Origin: Bugulina stolonifera
Lineage: Eukaryota > Bryozoa > Gymnolaemata > Cheilostomatida > Bugulidae
Length of the DNA stretch: 64,000 bases
Direction: 5' to 3'
Assembly: GCA_935421135.1 (NCBI GenBank)
Contig: OW285188.1
Location: forward strand, 15,353,233-15,417,232
The notes under the pieces are model-generated. The model ran no database searches. It had not been told where the DNA came from and worked only from the letters and a program-made list of their open reading frames with translations. Numbering within the stretch: position 1 is the stretch's first letter; each line of letters begins with the position of its first letter. The translations under genes were made by a program, and so were the position numbers. Shown piece after piece: positions 11,709 through 25,800 of the stretch.

Positions 11709-12980
11709 TTGCATGTAGAGAGACTGGAATTAACCACGAATAGAAAAATGTTTTACACAACTGGTAATCAATTGACTTCAGACTGTCGCACCATGATAGC
11801 AACCCATCTTAAATCAGTAGGGAAAGCTATTCGTACTATATATGCCAAAGCTCAGCCAGAGGTTAGTGAGAATGAGTTGTTGGATGTAGTTGTGACGTTT
11901 GATGGTACTTGGCAGAAGAGAGGTCGGACATCACATGATGGAGTAGGTATTGTGATTGAAGTTGAGACTGATTGATTTTGAGGTTTTATCCAACTTTTGT
12001 ACGCAGTGTGAAAAGCATCCTCATGTTAGTGAGGAGTGGAGGAGAGAGCATGCTTCTAGTGGCAGGTGTGAAAAAAACTTTGAGGGTAATAGTGGTGCAA
12101 TGGAGGCGGAGGCAGCTGTGCACATGTGGAAGAGGTCTGTGAGTATGCATGGGATGAGGTATAAAGTTATGCTGTCTGACGGTGAGTCTAAGGCATTTGT
12201 AGCGGTAAGGGAGTGTGGTGTGTATGAAGTGACAAAGGAGGAGTGTATAAACCATGTTAGCAAAAGAATGTACAATAGGTTGCAAGCGTTGAAAGATAGG
12301 TACAGTGGTGCAGAACGTATACATGGGCGTGGTAGAATGGCTAAGGACATGATGAGAAAATTTCAGAGCTACTATGGGAAAGCAATTAGAGAGCATGCTG
12401 GTAGAGATTGCAATTTGAAAAGTTGAGAGAACGAGTGCTTGCAATTTTATACCACACTATGTCCTAGTACTCAAACCCAACGCACCAATACTGCCCAACT
12501 TACGAGACTACTTGGTGCGCTTACAACAAATTAGCGTTCGGACTAATCGACTCACTGCCACCTAAACCTAATCCTGAATTGTCTGTGTGTGTTGGTGAGA
12601 AACTCAAGCTAGTTTTTGAAGCACTTAGCAGTCCCGATATACTTAGAAGATGCACCAAAGCCCTCACTCAAAACGCCAATGAGTCCTTCAATAACCTGAT
12701 ATGGAGCAGGTGCCCGAAGAACTATTGGTGTAGCGCATCGTCTGTGTATACCAGTACTGCTCTGGCCTGTTTGAAATTTAACAAAGGTGCTCTTGGTGTG
12801 TTCGATATATTGCAGGAGGATTTCAGACAATCAGTCAAGCAGCAGGCCTGTATCAAGAAGACGGACATAAGAGGATTATATCGCACTAGCGCAAGCGTGA
12901 CGATTTTGAAAATCAAGAGGCGGTACAGAAAGAAAGAAGCTAAGCGGGATACAAAGTCCTATTCCTCTGGTGGATTCTGA
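11709..12980 (+). pseudogene. Degenerate Mutator-like transposase, copy 2 (more complete)
   Basis: Three pieces in different frames read in order as one transposase. The first, 11709-11975, ends with VVVTFDGTWQKRGRTSHDG, where the aspartate of FDGTW is the probable first catalytic acid of a DDE nuclease. The second, 11956-12426, carries DFEVLSNFCTQCEKHP (Cys pair), CEKNFEGNSGAMEAEAA, MRYKVMLSDGESKAF, KEECINHVSKRMYN and the region before YYGKAIREH. The third, 12560-12980, carries TQNANESFNNLIWSRCPK, LACLKFNKGALGV and KKRYRKK-like basic residues, ending SSGGF. A small deletion near 11970 and at least one frameshift between 12426 and 12560 break the gene. Length and block order fit the Mutator-like transposase domain family of invertebrates. 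The product is not functional as it stands. Confidence 0.8.
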
Positions 12981-14140
12981 ATGTGCAAGCACATTATGCA
13001 GTAAATGCTCAGTAAATTGAAAATAGCTAAAAATAAACATTTCAGTAGTATAAAAAAGAAAAATTTAAATAGCCTATTGTTTGCTATTTTTGCAGGTTGG
13101 AGCCGAGACCAGACTGAGCGAAAGAAAGCATCTATCTATCCAATATTGCTAATTATACATCAATATTTACTGTAAACAGTTTCTATGTAGTAAATTGGAG
13201 TTTGGGTCAATAAATAATGAATTGTAGTTGAAATAATAGTATCGTTGTTGTTATATCAAAAATAATATTACCCAATAATTCAAACCTGTTTTTCTCAAAA
13301 CGTTGAAATTTGGGTTCTAGTCTGCTAACAACTCATATTGTGACTCCCCTAATGTAGCTAGGCCTTTGAAATTTTCTGTGTACATTTTACACACATCAAC
13401 CTAATGCATGTTGAAGATGATTAAACTAATTTTGCCAATACACATTTTTTCATGTGTATAAAAAACTAGTTATTTTTCAAAATCGAACCTGTGAAAGGAG
13501 AGCCCCTACACATGGATCTGTTTAGAAATAGCATAAAACAGCTCCCACAATCTTTAGATACATGCCTTTAGAGTACAAAAACCAAAAACTTATCTCTGTA
13601 AACTCTTTCCTGTTTTCTACAGAAAAGCTACCGGTGGGGATAACTCCTGGCCAAAAATTCTTAATACCCCTACCATGTTAATCACAGGTAAAATTAGATA
13701 GCATTTTTGGATTCTGCATAAAAAGTTACCCCAGAAACAGTCGATTCTGTGACTGTAGTGCCATATACAACCGAGATAGCAAAAATGGTGAGTCCCCACT
13801 TAAATATAACATTGTCAGTTCTTATTTTCTACTCTTATTAGTAGCCAGAGCCAGTGGTTGCCCATCCTGAACTGAAGTTTACAGTTTACATTATCAAGTG
13901 TGCGTACCACTGAACAGAGTAGTAACACTGTATTTACAAATTGTGTCAAAAGATCTCAAAATCGAGTGATAATTCTTCCCAACCATGTATTTCTAATTAT
14001 ATTGCACATAAAAGCTTGAAACATTTACCACAAATGCCCAATAAACTTTCAAAAAAAAAAAAATGAAAAAAAACATTTTCTCCAAATAGAACCTCATATA
14101 AGCTTGTCTGTTGTGCCATCATAGCGGTAAATTAACAAAG
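12981..14140 (+). repeat. Non-coding 3' tail of Mutator-like copy 2
   Basis: The tail ends near 14140 with a block shared with copy 1 (14089-14132 against 2671-2715). The material between 13080 and 13860 has no counterpart that I could see in copy 1, so it may be an insertion or a deletion in copy 1. No coding potential was recognised. Confidence 0.45.
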
Positions 14141-16880
14141 TAATCCCTTTATTGCTGAACGGAGAAATACGGTCGGTGCTACATTCATATTTAATTTATG
14201 TTCAGTGCTTCTATCAACTGTCATCCACCCTTGACATCATAGTGGAGAAAAACTTTGAATACGGTGTGGCCATTGGCTGGCAAAATGGTGTGCTCGGAGC
14301 CATGCTGCCACGTAAAAATGGTTGAAGAAGGCACTTGCAAGGTAGGAGTGCTCCGCTGAGTTTTCTTGGTTGGAAAATTGCGCAGCTAAAAGTGTGCACT
14401 TCAGTTTGGATTTTGCTGGCAAGTCGAACCTGTTACAAGCTACGTCTTTATGTATATCATACAGGTACAGGTACATTGTTTATTGGAGGCACTTTGTAAT
14501 GAGAGATTGTGGGAACATGCACAGAAAGGACATACACATAGGTTGTGGTGACAGGGCGGGCAAGCTCAATAGATGTATGCTGTATCGTTATTATTTTGCA
14601 TTCTTATTCCTGAAATGTCCCCAGTAAAAACTATGGAGAGGAAGAGTCTAAACATTATATGCAAAACTAGAGGGGGTAATCATGCTAAAAAAAGTGTAGA
14701 AAAAAGGTATACATATATTGATATTCTAAAAGCTGAAAGCTTTTAATATCATTTTTCTGCTGAAACTTGCTACCATAATAGGCAGTCTTTCTATCTATGG
14801 CAATTGAGAATTGAAAATTAAAAAAAATGTTGTGAGAAATTTTGTCAGATTCATCAAATGAAAACTCCAATGAGAATCAGAATGATAATTCCAGCAGAGA
14901 AAAGTATCACACGACTCATTTCTATGTTATAAACTGTTATGACCCTTGACCTGTTGACAAATATCCATACCTGCTCCTATACTTTACTAACAAAATATAA
15001 CCATTACTTCATCACTTTTATTTGTCTCAACACCTAAACATTAACAACACTTCTTTCTTATAGTCATAGTGATAGTAAAGTTTAGTTACTATCCAGATAA
15101 TGACAGATGATCATTATCATAATCATAATGATAAGCATAATACATTACACTTAACATATTATAATTATGACACTTGGTGTAGGTGCCTACGATGCGGCCT
15201 AAGGTTGCTGCTCTTCAAAAGATTTTGGTAGAGAGAGTGCTGAGAGAAAAGTTAAAGCAGCATGTCTCTATTGACCATACAACCGCAGACAATGAGACAG
15301 TGACTCAAACAGTGACCTGTGGTGAGAGTTGGTAAAGTTAGAGTTTTCTTCTCTAACAGCTAATCGTGTGCCACTCATAAAGCAGCCTGTGAGTTTTCTC
15401 CTGGGATCATGACGTATAACTTACGCAAAGGTGCATCCACCAATGCACAGCCCAGCAAGGTAAGGTATCAAACCGAACAAGCAAAGCCAACGTTGAAAAA
15501 GACTATCACCGGAAATATGACGCGATTATCGCATATCGAGCGAGTTTTGCGACACTCTAACCAATAGGGAAGCTCTTTAATAACTTTGTTTCCCTCTCTG
15601 CTATTCGCTAGATGTCGGCAGGAAGTGGTCGTCAAGCAAGCTTGCGATAAAGACAGGTTACGTACAAGTACAGTGTAGCCTAGTTCCACATTTTTGCTAG
15701 CAAGACTACATGACTTGATATGAATTCGATTTGGCCATAGTGCTACTTTCTATGATTTTATGGGTTTGGAACCTGTCACGACTATCATATCCAGCAATAC
15801 ATTTGGGTTTATTCATCACACTAGAACCTAGAATCATTACACTGGGCATGGAGGCAGGCGGTCAGCGAGCTTTTCGTCTTTTGATACTACTTGGGTTCGT
15901 TGAGTGAGGATCGGTTGTCTGCTCTTTCACTTGGAAAATTAATTGGTAAGTTCTGTGCACTTATCAGGTCATTCATCTATAGCAAGAGAGCAGTAGTGAT
16001 AACTTTTGTTTCTGGTCTGTTGTAAATGTGAGACGCGAAAAGTTTGTTTTTTAAGAGAAAATTTATTCGAAAACCCTACAGCCCTGTACTGTACTTTACC
16101 TTACTACGCCTGTGGGGTAGATATTGGTCCATACTCTTTAGTAGCTGACTCGTACATCACCCAGGTCTTTAGTTAGTAGAGATTTTTACTGTTGTGTCCA
16201 GCTGGGTAGCAAGGGCACAGCCGGAGCAACGAAGAGAGGGAGCAATGTCAACTAGCCAGACCCTATTTGCTGTTCTTATGGCTTAGCCAAAACAGCAAGA
16301 CACATGCTGTGGAGAGAGGATGGTTTCCATGCTTGGTTCAGGGTGTGGTGGAAAGTCTACCTACAACAATCGATTGTGACTATAGAGGTAGAGCTCAGAC
16401 CAGCCTGTGTGGGCATGACTCGATTTACTAGGTTGTGAGATCGGGGCCAATTACTGAGGAAATTTTTGGTTTCAGTTACAGTCCTGTGAAAGTCGTAGGA
16501 ATGCACTTGGGAACCCAAATTCAATTAGTGCCTGAAAACCAAATGTGTTAGTAATAACCAGTAAAAGCCTGTATGTTCAAGAGTAAAAAGCCCTTTATTC
16601 AACAGCCAACAAGCAGCTAAAGATGTGCTGCTTATATCTTAAAACATATTTCCAGATTCTGGCTGGTTGAATCTTCTGTAATGACAGCTGTGCCAAAATA
16701 TGATCACAATGATTGGTTCCTTGCCTTGCCTTTGCAACAAATTCTCCAAAGGACACATACTGCTACTGATGGTCTACTATTTGCTAATGTTCCTCTTTAC
16801 TCATTTTCAGGTGACTATTTAGTTCTACTTCTGTATTTGCAGAAATCTGTTGCCCTAGCCATATAGTCTACTAAGACAGG
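14141..16880. other. Unassigned spacer and probable 5' region of the CH/ankyrin gene
   Basis: A 47-codon frame at 15192-15335 (starting MRPKVAALQK) is followed directly by a GTAAAG-like donor and might be an exon, but nothing joins it. The interval 15840-15945 is less AT-rich and ends in a good donor (AATTG then GTAAGT at 15946). It may be a non-coding first exon of the gene starting at 16881; that is inference only. The 61-codon frame at 16681-16866 lies directly upstream of the CH start codon and resembles nothing. No convincing promoter element was seen. Confidence 0.3.
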
Positions 16881-19800
16881 ATGTCTTTGAGAACACGTGT
16901 GAACGGTTTTACTGCATGGATAAATTTGAGGCTGAGAGAATACAATGTATCTCTCGGTAATGTGATGTTGGACTTGATGAGTGGTACAAACTTGAAGACA
17001 CTTGTTGAAAGCATGACTGGCCGGGATATTTCCAATGTCCAGTCTTTAGAAGGGTAATTCTATATTGTGTAGTATGAAATAATATAGTACATTACTAGCT
17101 ATAGTCCTCGATATCTCTCAATTGATAGTTTGCTGCCACAGTCTAAAATGGATACATACTGTAGTTGTGTAGATCTTATAGTTACTTAGTGGTGTAGATC
17201 TTATGGTTGCATAGTGGTTTAGATCTTATGGTTACATAATGGTGTAGATCTTATGGATACATAGTGGTGTAGATCTTATAGTTACATAGTGGTGTAGATA
17301 TACACATGTATATATCTAGATTTATCACATCTTTATCAAATGATTCTATCCATGTGTGGCCTGGTCTTGCTCACTTTCCTGTGATCACACCAGATTACCC
17401 CACACATGAGATGAAGAGCAATGTTGTATAACTAGCAGAAAGTTTCATTGCTATAGGCTCTGCTGGCTGCTGGGTATCTTCTAGCATTCCCTTGTCATTA
17501 GTGACTGAACGGAGGCCTTGACTTTATTTTACGTTATTGAATGATATTGTTTTACAGACTTACTCAACAGCAAAAAGTTACTCGGGCGGAATGGATTGTG
17601 CGGGAACTAAAGCAATGGTATGAATATAGCTTTACTGGCCCTCTCTCTCTCTTCTTTGATTAGCACTGTTTCTTTTTGTGGGTTTTAACAGCAGCAAGTT
17701 ATGATGTTAGAATGTACCAATTGATGCATCACTATTGCTATAATATCACATCCACCTTACCATACATGTATATTTATTCTTGCAGTGAATGATGATGGTA
17801 GGAATTTAGTGCATCTGTACTTACATGTACATGTACTTGTATAAAAGTTACTATAAATCTTGCAAGACTAAATTTGTTCTGCTTCACAGAGATTCAATAT
17901 GATAAGTATAAAGAAATTCAGCCTCTGCTCCTCATGCATACATATGTTATATAGCACAACTTGTAGCCATATTGCTGGTCTACATATTAATTTCATAATA
18001 AAAATATATCTTGTAGCAATGTAATTCCCTCAGACACTTATGTGGATGCAAGACTCTTTGCTATGCGAAGTGCTGACCATGTAAGTACAATGTACTTCTC
18101 CTAATCATGATCTTCTTTGGCAGCACTTGACTCCATCTACATGTATGCCATATCGATAGAATGCAATTTTTTTAGAAAGTAAATTATTTTCTCCAACAAC
18201 TATTTTCTACAAGTCATGTGATGAAAAATATGCATAGCTTATGTTTTATTATATTTGAGAGCCATTAATGGTTTCTTACACTTTTCTCAAGGTATTTGAT
18301 TTGCTATGGCGCTTGGTGTGCCATGACATCTGGTTTGTATGGGAGAGGGCAGAATACCTCCAGCATAACAACCCAGCTGTGTTAGTACAAGCTCAGTTCA
18401 AGGTACAACATCAGTCACCATCCCACATTACTTTATTGTGATATTCTAGTCATACCTGTATAAATTGTATATCCGTAATTACATCTCTCTAAATTTGGTT
18501 ACCAAACTTGCTATACATGTACATGTACATATTGTATATATAACAGTATGTACATACTGAACTTATATTGCTGTTTTCAATTCATTAGTGGATTCCAGAT
18601 AAAATCAAAGGTAAATCTGGCAAGGCAAAGAAGAAATCTGAAACCTCTTTACTAACTGGTTTTCCATCAGGATCAACTTCTGCTAGTCCTCAGTCACGAT
18701 CGGTAAGATAAATTATTGACAATGGTAATATATAAACAGTATAATATACGCAATACTGAACGTATGTGCAGGCATCGCTTTTGTGCATGAGCTAACATAT
18801 AGCAGGCTACTCTTCCTGTTTACATACTGTACTGAATGTTACAGAGATGACCACGGAGTATTCATTTCCGTTAAGCTGTAGCCCAACAGCCGCTTGCAGA
18901 TGCTGTGTTGGCCGCTAAGCACAATGTAGTCTTATATGCTGTTCATATTGTCATTCATTGCTAGCGACCAGTGGGCAAACCACAAGCTAATCACAATAAT
19001 AAGATGGAGCCAGCACATTTTTGTAAGTAATAGGGTTCAACTACCGCCCCACAAATAAATGTACCTGGTATAATATATAGTATAGTGTTGGATCACATTG
19101 TGGTTAGCGGTCAATTCCACAGCTACAAGTGTCGGTCTGGCTACAGCAACCGTGAGTAAAGGGAACTATATTCACTGCTGCATCTTTAGTAATTCTGTAT
19201 GATGTATGATTGTAACAATTAAACTGAAGATGGCACGCTGCCAGTGTCGGTACTACCGTATATACCGTTAATTAGCCTTCTACATTTTACAAATAATTTA
19301 GCTATATATACATGTATATATTTTAGCCCAAAGACATACCAGTATGCTTACTTTTTAATAGTGTAAATTTTGTTTCCAGGTGAATGTTATAACTTCGGAA
19401 CCAGAGTATGTTTGTTATGAGAAGTGTGCAAAATATAAAATAAAGATTATTATTTTATTTCATATATTTTTTATGTATCACGATCATAATTTACATTGTA
19501 GAATATGCAAATATGTTCTCAACTCTATATTCATTGCACATACAATGTACAAGCCATAACTACAATGGTCTCAGCAACTACATTGTTTTACTTTTCTTTT
19601 TTTCTAGCTGTGTAGCTGAAGATGTTGCAAGTGTTTCTCATCGTACATACATGTACATATATACTGATGTACGCATGTACGCATGTACTGATGTACGCAT
19701 GTACTGATGTACGCATGTACTGATGTACGCATGTACTGATGTACGCATGTACTGATGTACGCATGAAATATGCTGACTTGACACAAAAGTAGACTTGCTG

Positions 19801-22800
19801 AAAAAAATTTAATTTCCGCAATATGTTTCTATCTAACACGGTTGTCACATGATGGTAAAAAAATGACTGTGAATGGTAGTGCCACAATCATGTAGTACCA
19901 CGTAAGCATGTGCAATACTTGATGCCACACCCACATATGTGTACTTGAGTGGATCTGTTGCACCATGTTTGCACGCACTTACATGTATGGTGCACATAAA
20001 TTAAATATATTATACATTGTATGTTTATAATTGACCTCAATTACTTGACTAATACTTTCATGGATATTTCAGTCATCTTCAGCTGCTGTGGTCTGGCCTG
20101 ATAGTGACTTGTTCAAGAGTTATAAAGCCAAGTTACCGGACAAAGCCAAATATCCAAGAGCAGACGACTGCATACTTGAGTTGATCAATGCTCACCTCAA
20201 GGTAAATCAATTGCGAAGATGACCTTGTATGTATGAACAGAGTGCATGCAGCTAATTCTTTCTAGTGTAGCTAAGCAACTGCTCGCCACAAAAAAATTCT
20301 CGCCTAGACATAGGCTGATCATTTATCATAGGAGTTGCCTTGGCCTGTTCAAGCTTTCTAAGGAGTTTCCCTCTCTTTACTATAAACCAGCCAGGTATAG
20401 AAAGGGTAACTTTTGGAATGATAATGTCTAGATTTAATCACGCGGTATAGACAGACAGATTAGATACGGGCTAAAGTATATTGGTTGTTCAGTTTGGCTA
20501 GATAATTCAGTTTACATGTACATACTTCCAAGCACTGATTACAATTATAAAAGTTCTACGACTGCAGTAGGCGTATATTATGTAGGCTGGTATTTATTGT
20601 AATACAAAACCATGTTTAACACAACTTATAGTTGGAATACACCAAATGTGTTCTTTGCTACTTACGAGAAATTAAGATATAAATGCAAATATATCCAGAC
20701 CAGACTATTGAGTATTCAAATATCAGATAGGTCTATATCATATTCAAAACCTAAAGAGAGCAAGACAAGTGGTTACAAACAGATTATCCAGGCATAGCAT
20801 GTTACACCCGCTTAGGGGTGTAGCGAAACCACCTACCCCCTACCCTACCCACAAAACTGCCTACTCTACCCTACCCACCTTCCCTACCTTCGATACCACC
20901 TACCCTTCACTAAACAAGCCTTGAAGGCTTTAATAACAGATAAGGATTATCCCTAAGGTTAGTCTACATCCACTTACCATCAAATCAATGAAAAAAATTA
21001 TGAAAATGCTGGTATATTATCTATAATAGAAGCCAATCTTATTTATATTTATTTTTTATTTTCAGATTTTCTCTCTGCCTGAGTACTAGTAGATTATATC
21101 ATAGCACAGCTTTATTACGTTACTAAATAGAGAAGCGCACAAAGTCAGTCGTTAAACTAAGGCTAACATCAATACTTATCTTCTCCCTGAGTTCCTAGGT
21201 TGTGATGAATATACATAAGGGTCACCACAGTGACAGTTAGTAGTAGTTTTAGTTTACTTATTATATATTATTATTATTATTATTATTATAATGAAAGATG
21301 TTTTTAAAATTTATTATTACTATTATTATTAACATCAATAAACATTTCAATAAAATAAATACCTATTTTTATTTTTACTATAATTAGTAACTTTTGTTGT
21401 TTTTTTATCGCTTCAATTACACAATTTGCTTATTGGTTTACTAGCATAAGCTGTACAACAACTAAAATAATAGAATATGAATATTTATTAATTTAATATT
21501 ATTATTAATAATAATATTAAATTAATAAATATTCATATTGTACTATTTTAGTTGTTGTACAGCTTTTGCTAGTAAACCAATAAGCAAATTGTGTAATTAA
21601 AGCAATAAGAAAAAAAATTACTAATTATATTATAAATAACTATTACTAATTCAGTAATTGATATTATTTATATTTATCAAATTAAAATTTTAATTATAAT
21701 TAATAATTATTGATTATCATTATATTATTTTATTATCAGTAGTATTAGACTACTTCTACTACAACAAAAGTCACCAGTCAGTTATATGTCATATGGACAC
21801 AAAATGTTGCATTCTCACTTCAAAATGTCAAGTAGATTAGTAGTGGCAGCAAATTTGCCATAAAATTCTCAATCCAAAATAAGAATGGTAGTTTTTCCTA
21901 TGCTACTCACAATGATTGAGAGAAGGGATCAAGTTAGCAAAGATTTGGTATACTAAACTCTATGAAATAGGTATCGTGGGTGACACAACTTTCCATTTTA
22001 GACGGTGCACACAGGCTATTGCTGGTTGCCTTGACAACCAGCAAGGCTAAATACAATGTAGAACATAATCCGTTTTGACTTTTGGTTAGTGCAAAGGGGG
22101 TCGCACGACTCCTGCGACAATAGCTAGAAACGCCCTTGTATACCATGAAGGTCACCAAGTGTTATGTATGATCTGTCTATACCATGAAGGTCACCAAGTG
22201 TTATATGTGATCTGTCTATACCATGAAGGTCACCAAGTGTCATGGCCGTAACTATCTAGGCGGCTCAGGCGGCCCTAGCCGCCTGAACTTTTTGTTAAAA
22301 GAAGAAAAAATCAAGCTATTATCGGAAGGCATAGTTACCGTGCCTCACATGATATAAATATAAACATACTCTGATGAAAATGATGCTATTATGTGTATCA
22401 TTATATTTATGGCTAAATTTCGCGTGAAGCCACTGCTGATTTGGTAGCGTAGTTGGTAGAGTGCTTGGTCTTCATGCATAGGGCCACGAGTTCGAATCCC
22501 ACTGAGGGACAATTTTTTTCATTTTAGTAATTCACTCAATTTGTTAGCTATACAATGACAATACAAATCTCAGCTGTAAGATAGGATCACTGCATGTGTA
22601 ATTCTGTATTCAACAGTAGGAAATGCCCTAAGATTGCATGCACAGTGTGCCCCCCCCCCCCCCCCCCACCTCATTTGTTCCACTTCGAACACTGTTCTTC
22701 AGGGTTTGCGAACCCTAGAATACCACTCTCCATCTCTATCCATCAACTAAATTAGCACTATTTCCCCTCTTATTAATGTGTGCAGATTTTTGGGCCCATG

Positions 22801-25800
22801 TCATGTAATGGATGCAAAGGACTACAATGGTACATCATGGCCAAGCCAAACAGAGAAGCACTATTTTGCAGTATACTAATTTGAAGTTTACTATTTGCAG
22901 ATTACTATGCAACATTTTGTACTTTTGGACCATCACGTATAGCTCAAATATGCATTAAATATGCATCAAATATGCATCAAAATGGCTGTTTTTGTGTGAA
23001 TTTTCAAAGACTTTCTTGTGGGAAGTGCCCCACCCTCCTTCTGCCCCCATCCCGCACACACCTTCCCCACACCGCTACTGTTAGTCAGTCCAATTTTGGC
23101 CGCCTCAACTTTTTCAGGAAAGTTACCCCCCTGAGTGTTATATGTGGTATGTCTATACCATGAAGGTCACCAAGTGTTATATGTGGTATGTCTATACCAT
23201 GAAGGTCACCAAGTGTTATATGTGAAAGATGTGTTGTTTCGGCAACTTAATTTCCTGGGTAGAAAATTATAAAGCAGGTCTCACGATTCCTAAAGTCCCA
23301 ATCAACTGTATTGAATATTTTTAGTTAGTTCATGTGAAGCTTTTTTTGCAAGGGGAATGATGTTAATTCTCAGTAACATGTAAGCATGATCAGTTATTCT
23401 GTTTAACTTCCTCTGCCCTTTTCGTTGTGGTACTACAACTCACCTCAACTAAGCATACAAAACCTTGCCATCACATTATTGTTCTGCAGGTACTATCAGT
23501 AGTTTAACTGACTACTAGAAATTGAAAATACTATTTTATTTTATTGCATCCTGTAAAAAAGTACAAAAATGTGACTAATAGGAACTCCAATGGTTTAGCC
23601 TGTGCAGGCCATTTTAGAGAGAACCATTGATTGTAGCAGGTTAACATTCCTAAAGAAAAATTAGTCTTCAAAATTACATGAATAATATAAAAATTATTTA
23701 GTGTATAGCATCAAAACACATTTCCACTTAGGAGTTCCCATATTTACTACAATCGGTATCTGAGTTCGTTTACACATACAATGTATTTATGTTTGTAGAA
23801 AACTCAAGAAGGGCAGAAGTTGCTGGTTTCGGCCGTTGACGATACAGCAGACCATAGAGTGCTGTGCTGTCTCATCAATTCTTTCGTACCTTTCACCTTC
23901 ACCTCTGAGGTGCTCCCTAATGATAGGTCAGTTAATGATGTGAAGGTACCAATAATGTGGCAGGTTATGCTTTCCTTGCTATGACTAATATCATAAAATG
24001 AGCTTCTACGTTATAATGGTATTACATTATGATTTTATTATTTTAACTATCTAATTTTATAATTTGTAGCAAAAATGCATATACATGTATGTGCATAAAT
24101 GATTATGTGGATTTTTAGATGGACTATAAATATTTGTTTGGACACAGTAAATAAGATGTTTCATGGGGAGTCAACTTTCTCATCTGCTGATTTGGTGGAG
24201 GGAGACCCAATGGCTGTATGTGCATACTTCTGCTACTTTTTCATGATCGCATACAAGTACAGACAAGCAAAATCAGTGGCTGACCGAATTGTAAGTGACA
24301 TTCAATCTATGTTTTCACAATTCACACTGAATATTTAAAGGTCGAAAACAAGCATTTACTAATGATAATTATTTACGTAGCAATCAATTTCAAACTGGAC
24401 ATTCCAAATAGTCTTACAGTACTTACAATACTCACAGTACTTACAGTAATGTATGCCCTGTATGTGTAATTACAGTACTTACAGTTATCTATGCCCTGTA
24501 TATACATGTATACTTACAGTTACGTATACCTTGTATATACATGTATGCTTACAGTAATGTATACCTTGTATATACATGTATGCTTACAGTAATGTATACC
24601 TTGTATATACATGTATACTTACAGTATTGTATACCCTGTATATACATGTATACTTACAGTTATGTATACCTTGTATATACATGTACACTTACAGTATTGT
24701 ATACCTTGTATATACATGTATACTTACAGTAATGTATACCTTGTATATGCATGTATACTTACAGTATTGTATACCTTGTATATACATGTATACTTACAGT
24801 ATTGTATACCCTGTATATGTAAGTGTACATGTACTTGCTGTAATGTATACCCTGTATTGTATTGAAGGACTTCATACATCAGATGATCAGAGAGTGTGAT
24901 CATGAGTTGTCCCAGATACCTCCTAAGACTGAGGACTCAGTTCAACAGCGGCAGCACAGTGACCTCAAGCAGAAGATAGACAAGCTTAATGCAGGTATGT
25001 ATGCCAGTACTAATCTCTACTTGATATGTATCAATCCTCATTTTTGCTGAGAAAGCTAACACCAACTAACAAATTGTATTTGGATCAACTGTACATCGTA
25101 CATACGTGACCGTGCATAGTAAGCTTCTAGAAGTTGCTGAAGTATAACATTTTGCTATTTTAGAAATTGTGACAATAGAAGGGAAGTTTGACGTTCCGTA
25201 CTGTAGGAACTGGGTGGATCATGTTATTCTAACTCAGAAAGAGGTATTGTAATGAGCACATGTGTCATCACAATAAACAGAAGTTCATGCATCTAATGTT
25301 ACAAATTACAGGATTGTTAGAGTTTTTTGCATTATCTTATTTATATGCCAGCCGTATAAATGGTACTTTTTATTCAACAACAACAAAATAGTAATCATTT
25401 TAGTAATGATGTATGTGAGTGGCCTAATGGTTAGAGCTCTGGAATTTCCTGTGGAAGTCCCAGATTCAATTACCGTAAAGGTCATTGGAGCTCAGAGGTG
25501 TTGGGAAGGGCATTCATTGCTTTTAAAATTTGGTGTTTTGGATGACTTCTCTCTTAAAGGAAAGACAACTTCTATATTAACTTAGTTACAAGTTCAATCA
25601 ATCCATCGAGATGTTTCTGTCAGAAATTTCATCTTTTACAGGTTCATAAAACTATTCGTGATAAAATCAGCAAGAGGTTTGATGTTGTTGAAGTACCCAG
25701 AAGTATAAGTATCAATGATTTAGCTCTGGCTATGAATATCAACCTGGTACGTTCCTCCTTTTTCTCCTACTGTAGATTACTTATACTATTTATGTATATT

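Noticed and set aside
11986..12444. 152-codon minus-strand frame
   Set aside because: Shadow of the Mutator-like transposase on the opposite strand.
16681..16866. 61-codon frame just upstream of the CH start codon
   Set aside because: It ends in a stop before the start codon and no homology was recognised; may be 5' untranslated sequence.
19588..19887. 99-codon minus frame with His/Thr/Val repeats
   Set aside because: Product of the 16-bp array.
22437..22510. Functional tRNA gene
   Set aside because: A and B boxes are good but the T-arm and acceptor stems do not pair, so it is listed only as tRNA-like.
22900..23133. 63-codon frame at 22972-23163
   Set aside because: It spans the end of the TIR element and the start of the 39-bp array.
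24541..24899. Overlapping Tyr/Cys-rich frames
   Set aside because: Product of the 35-bp array; the region is intron except for exon 11.
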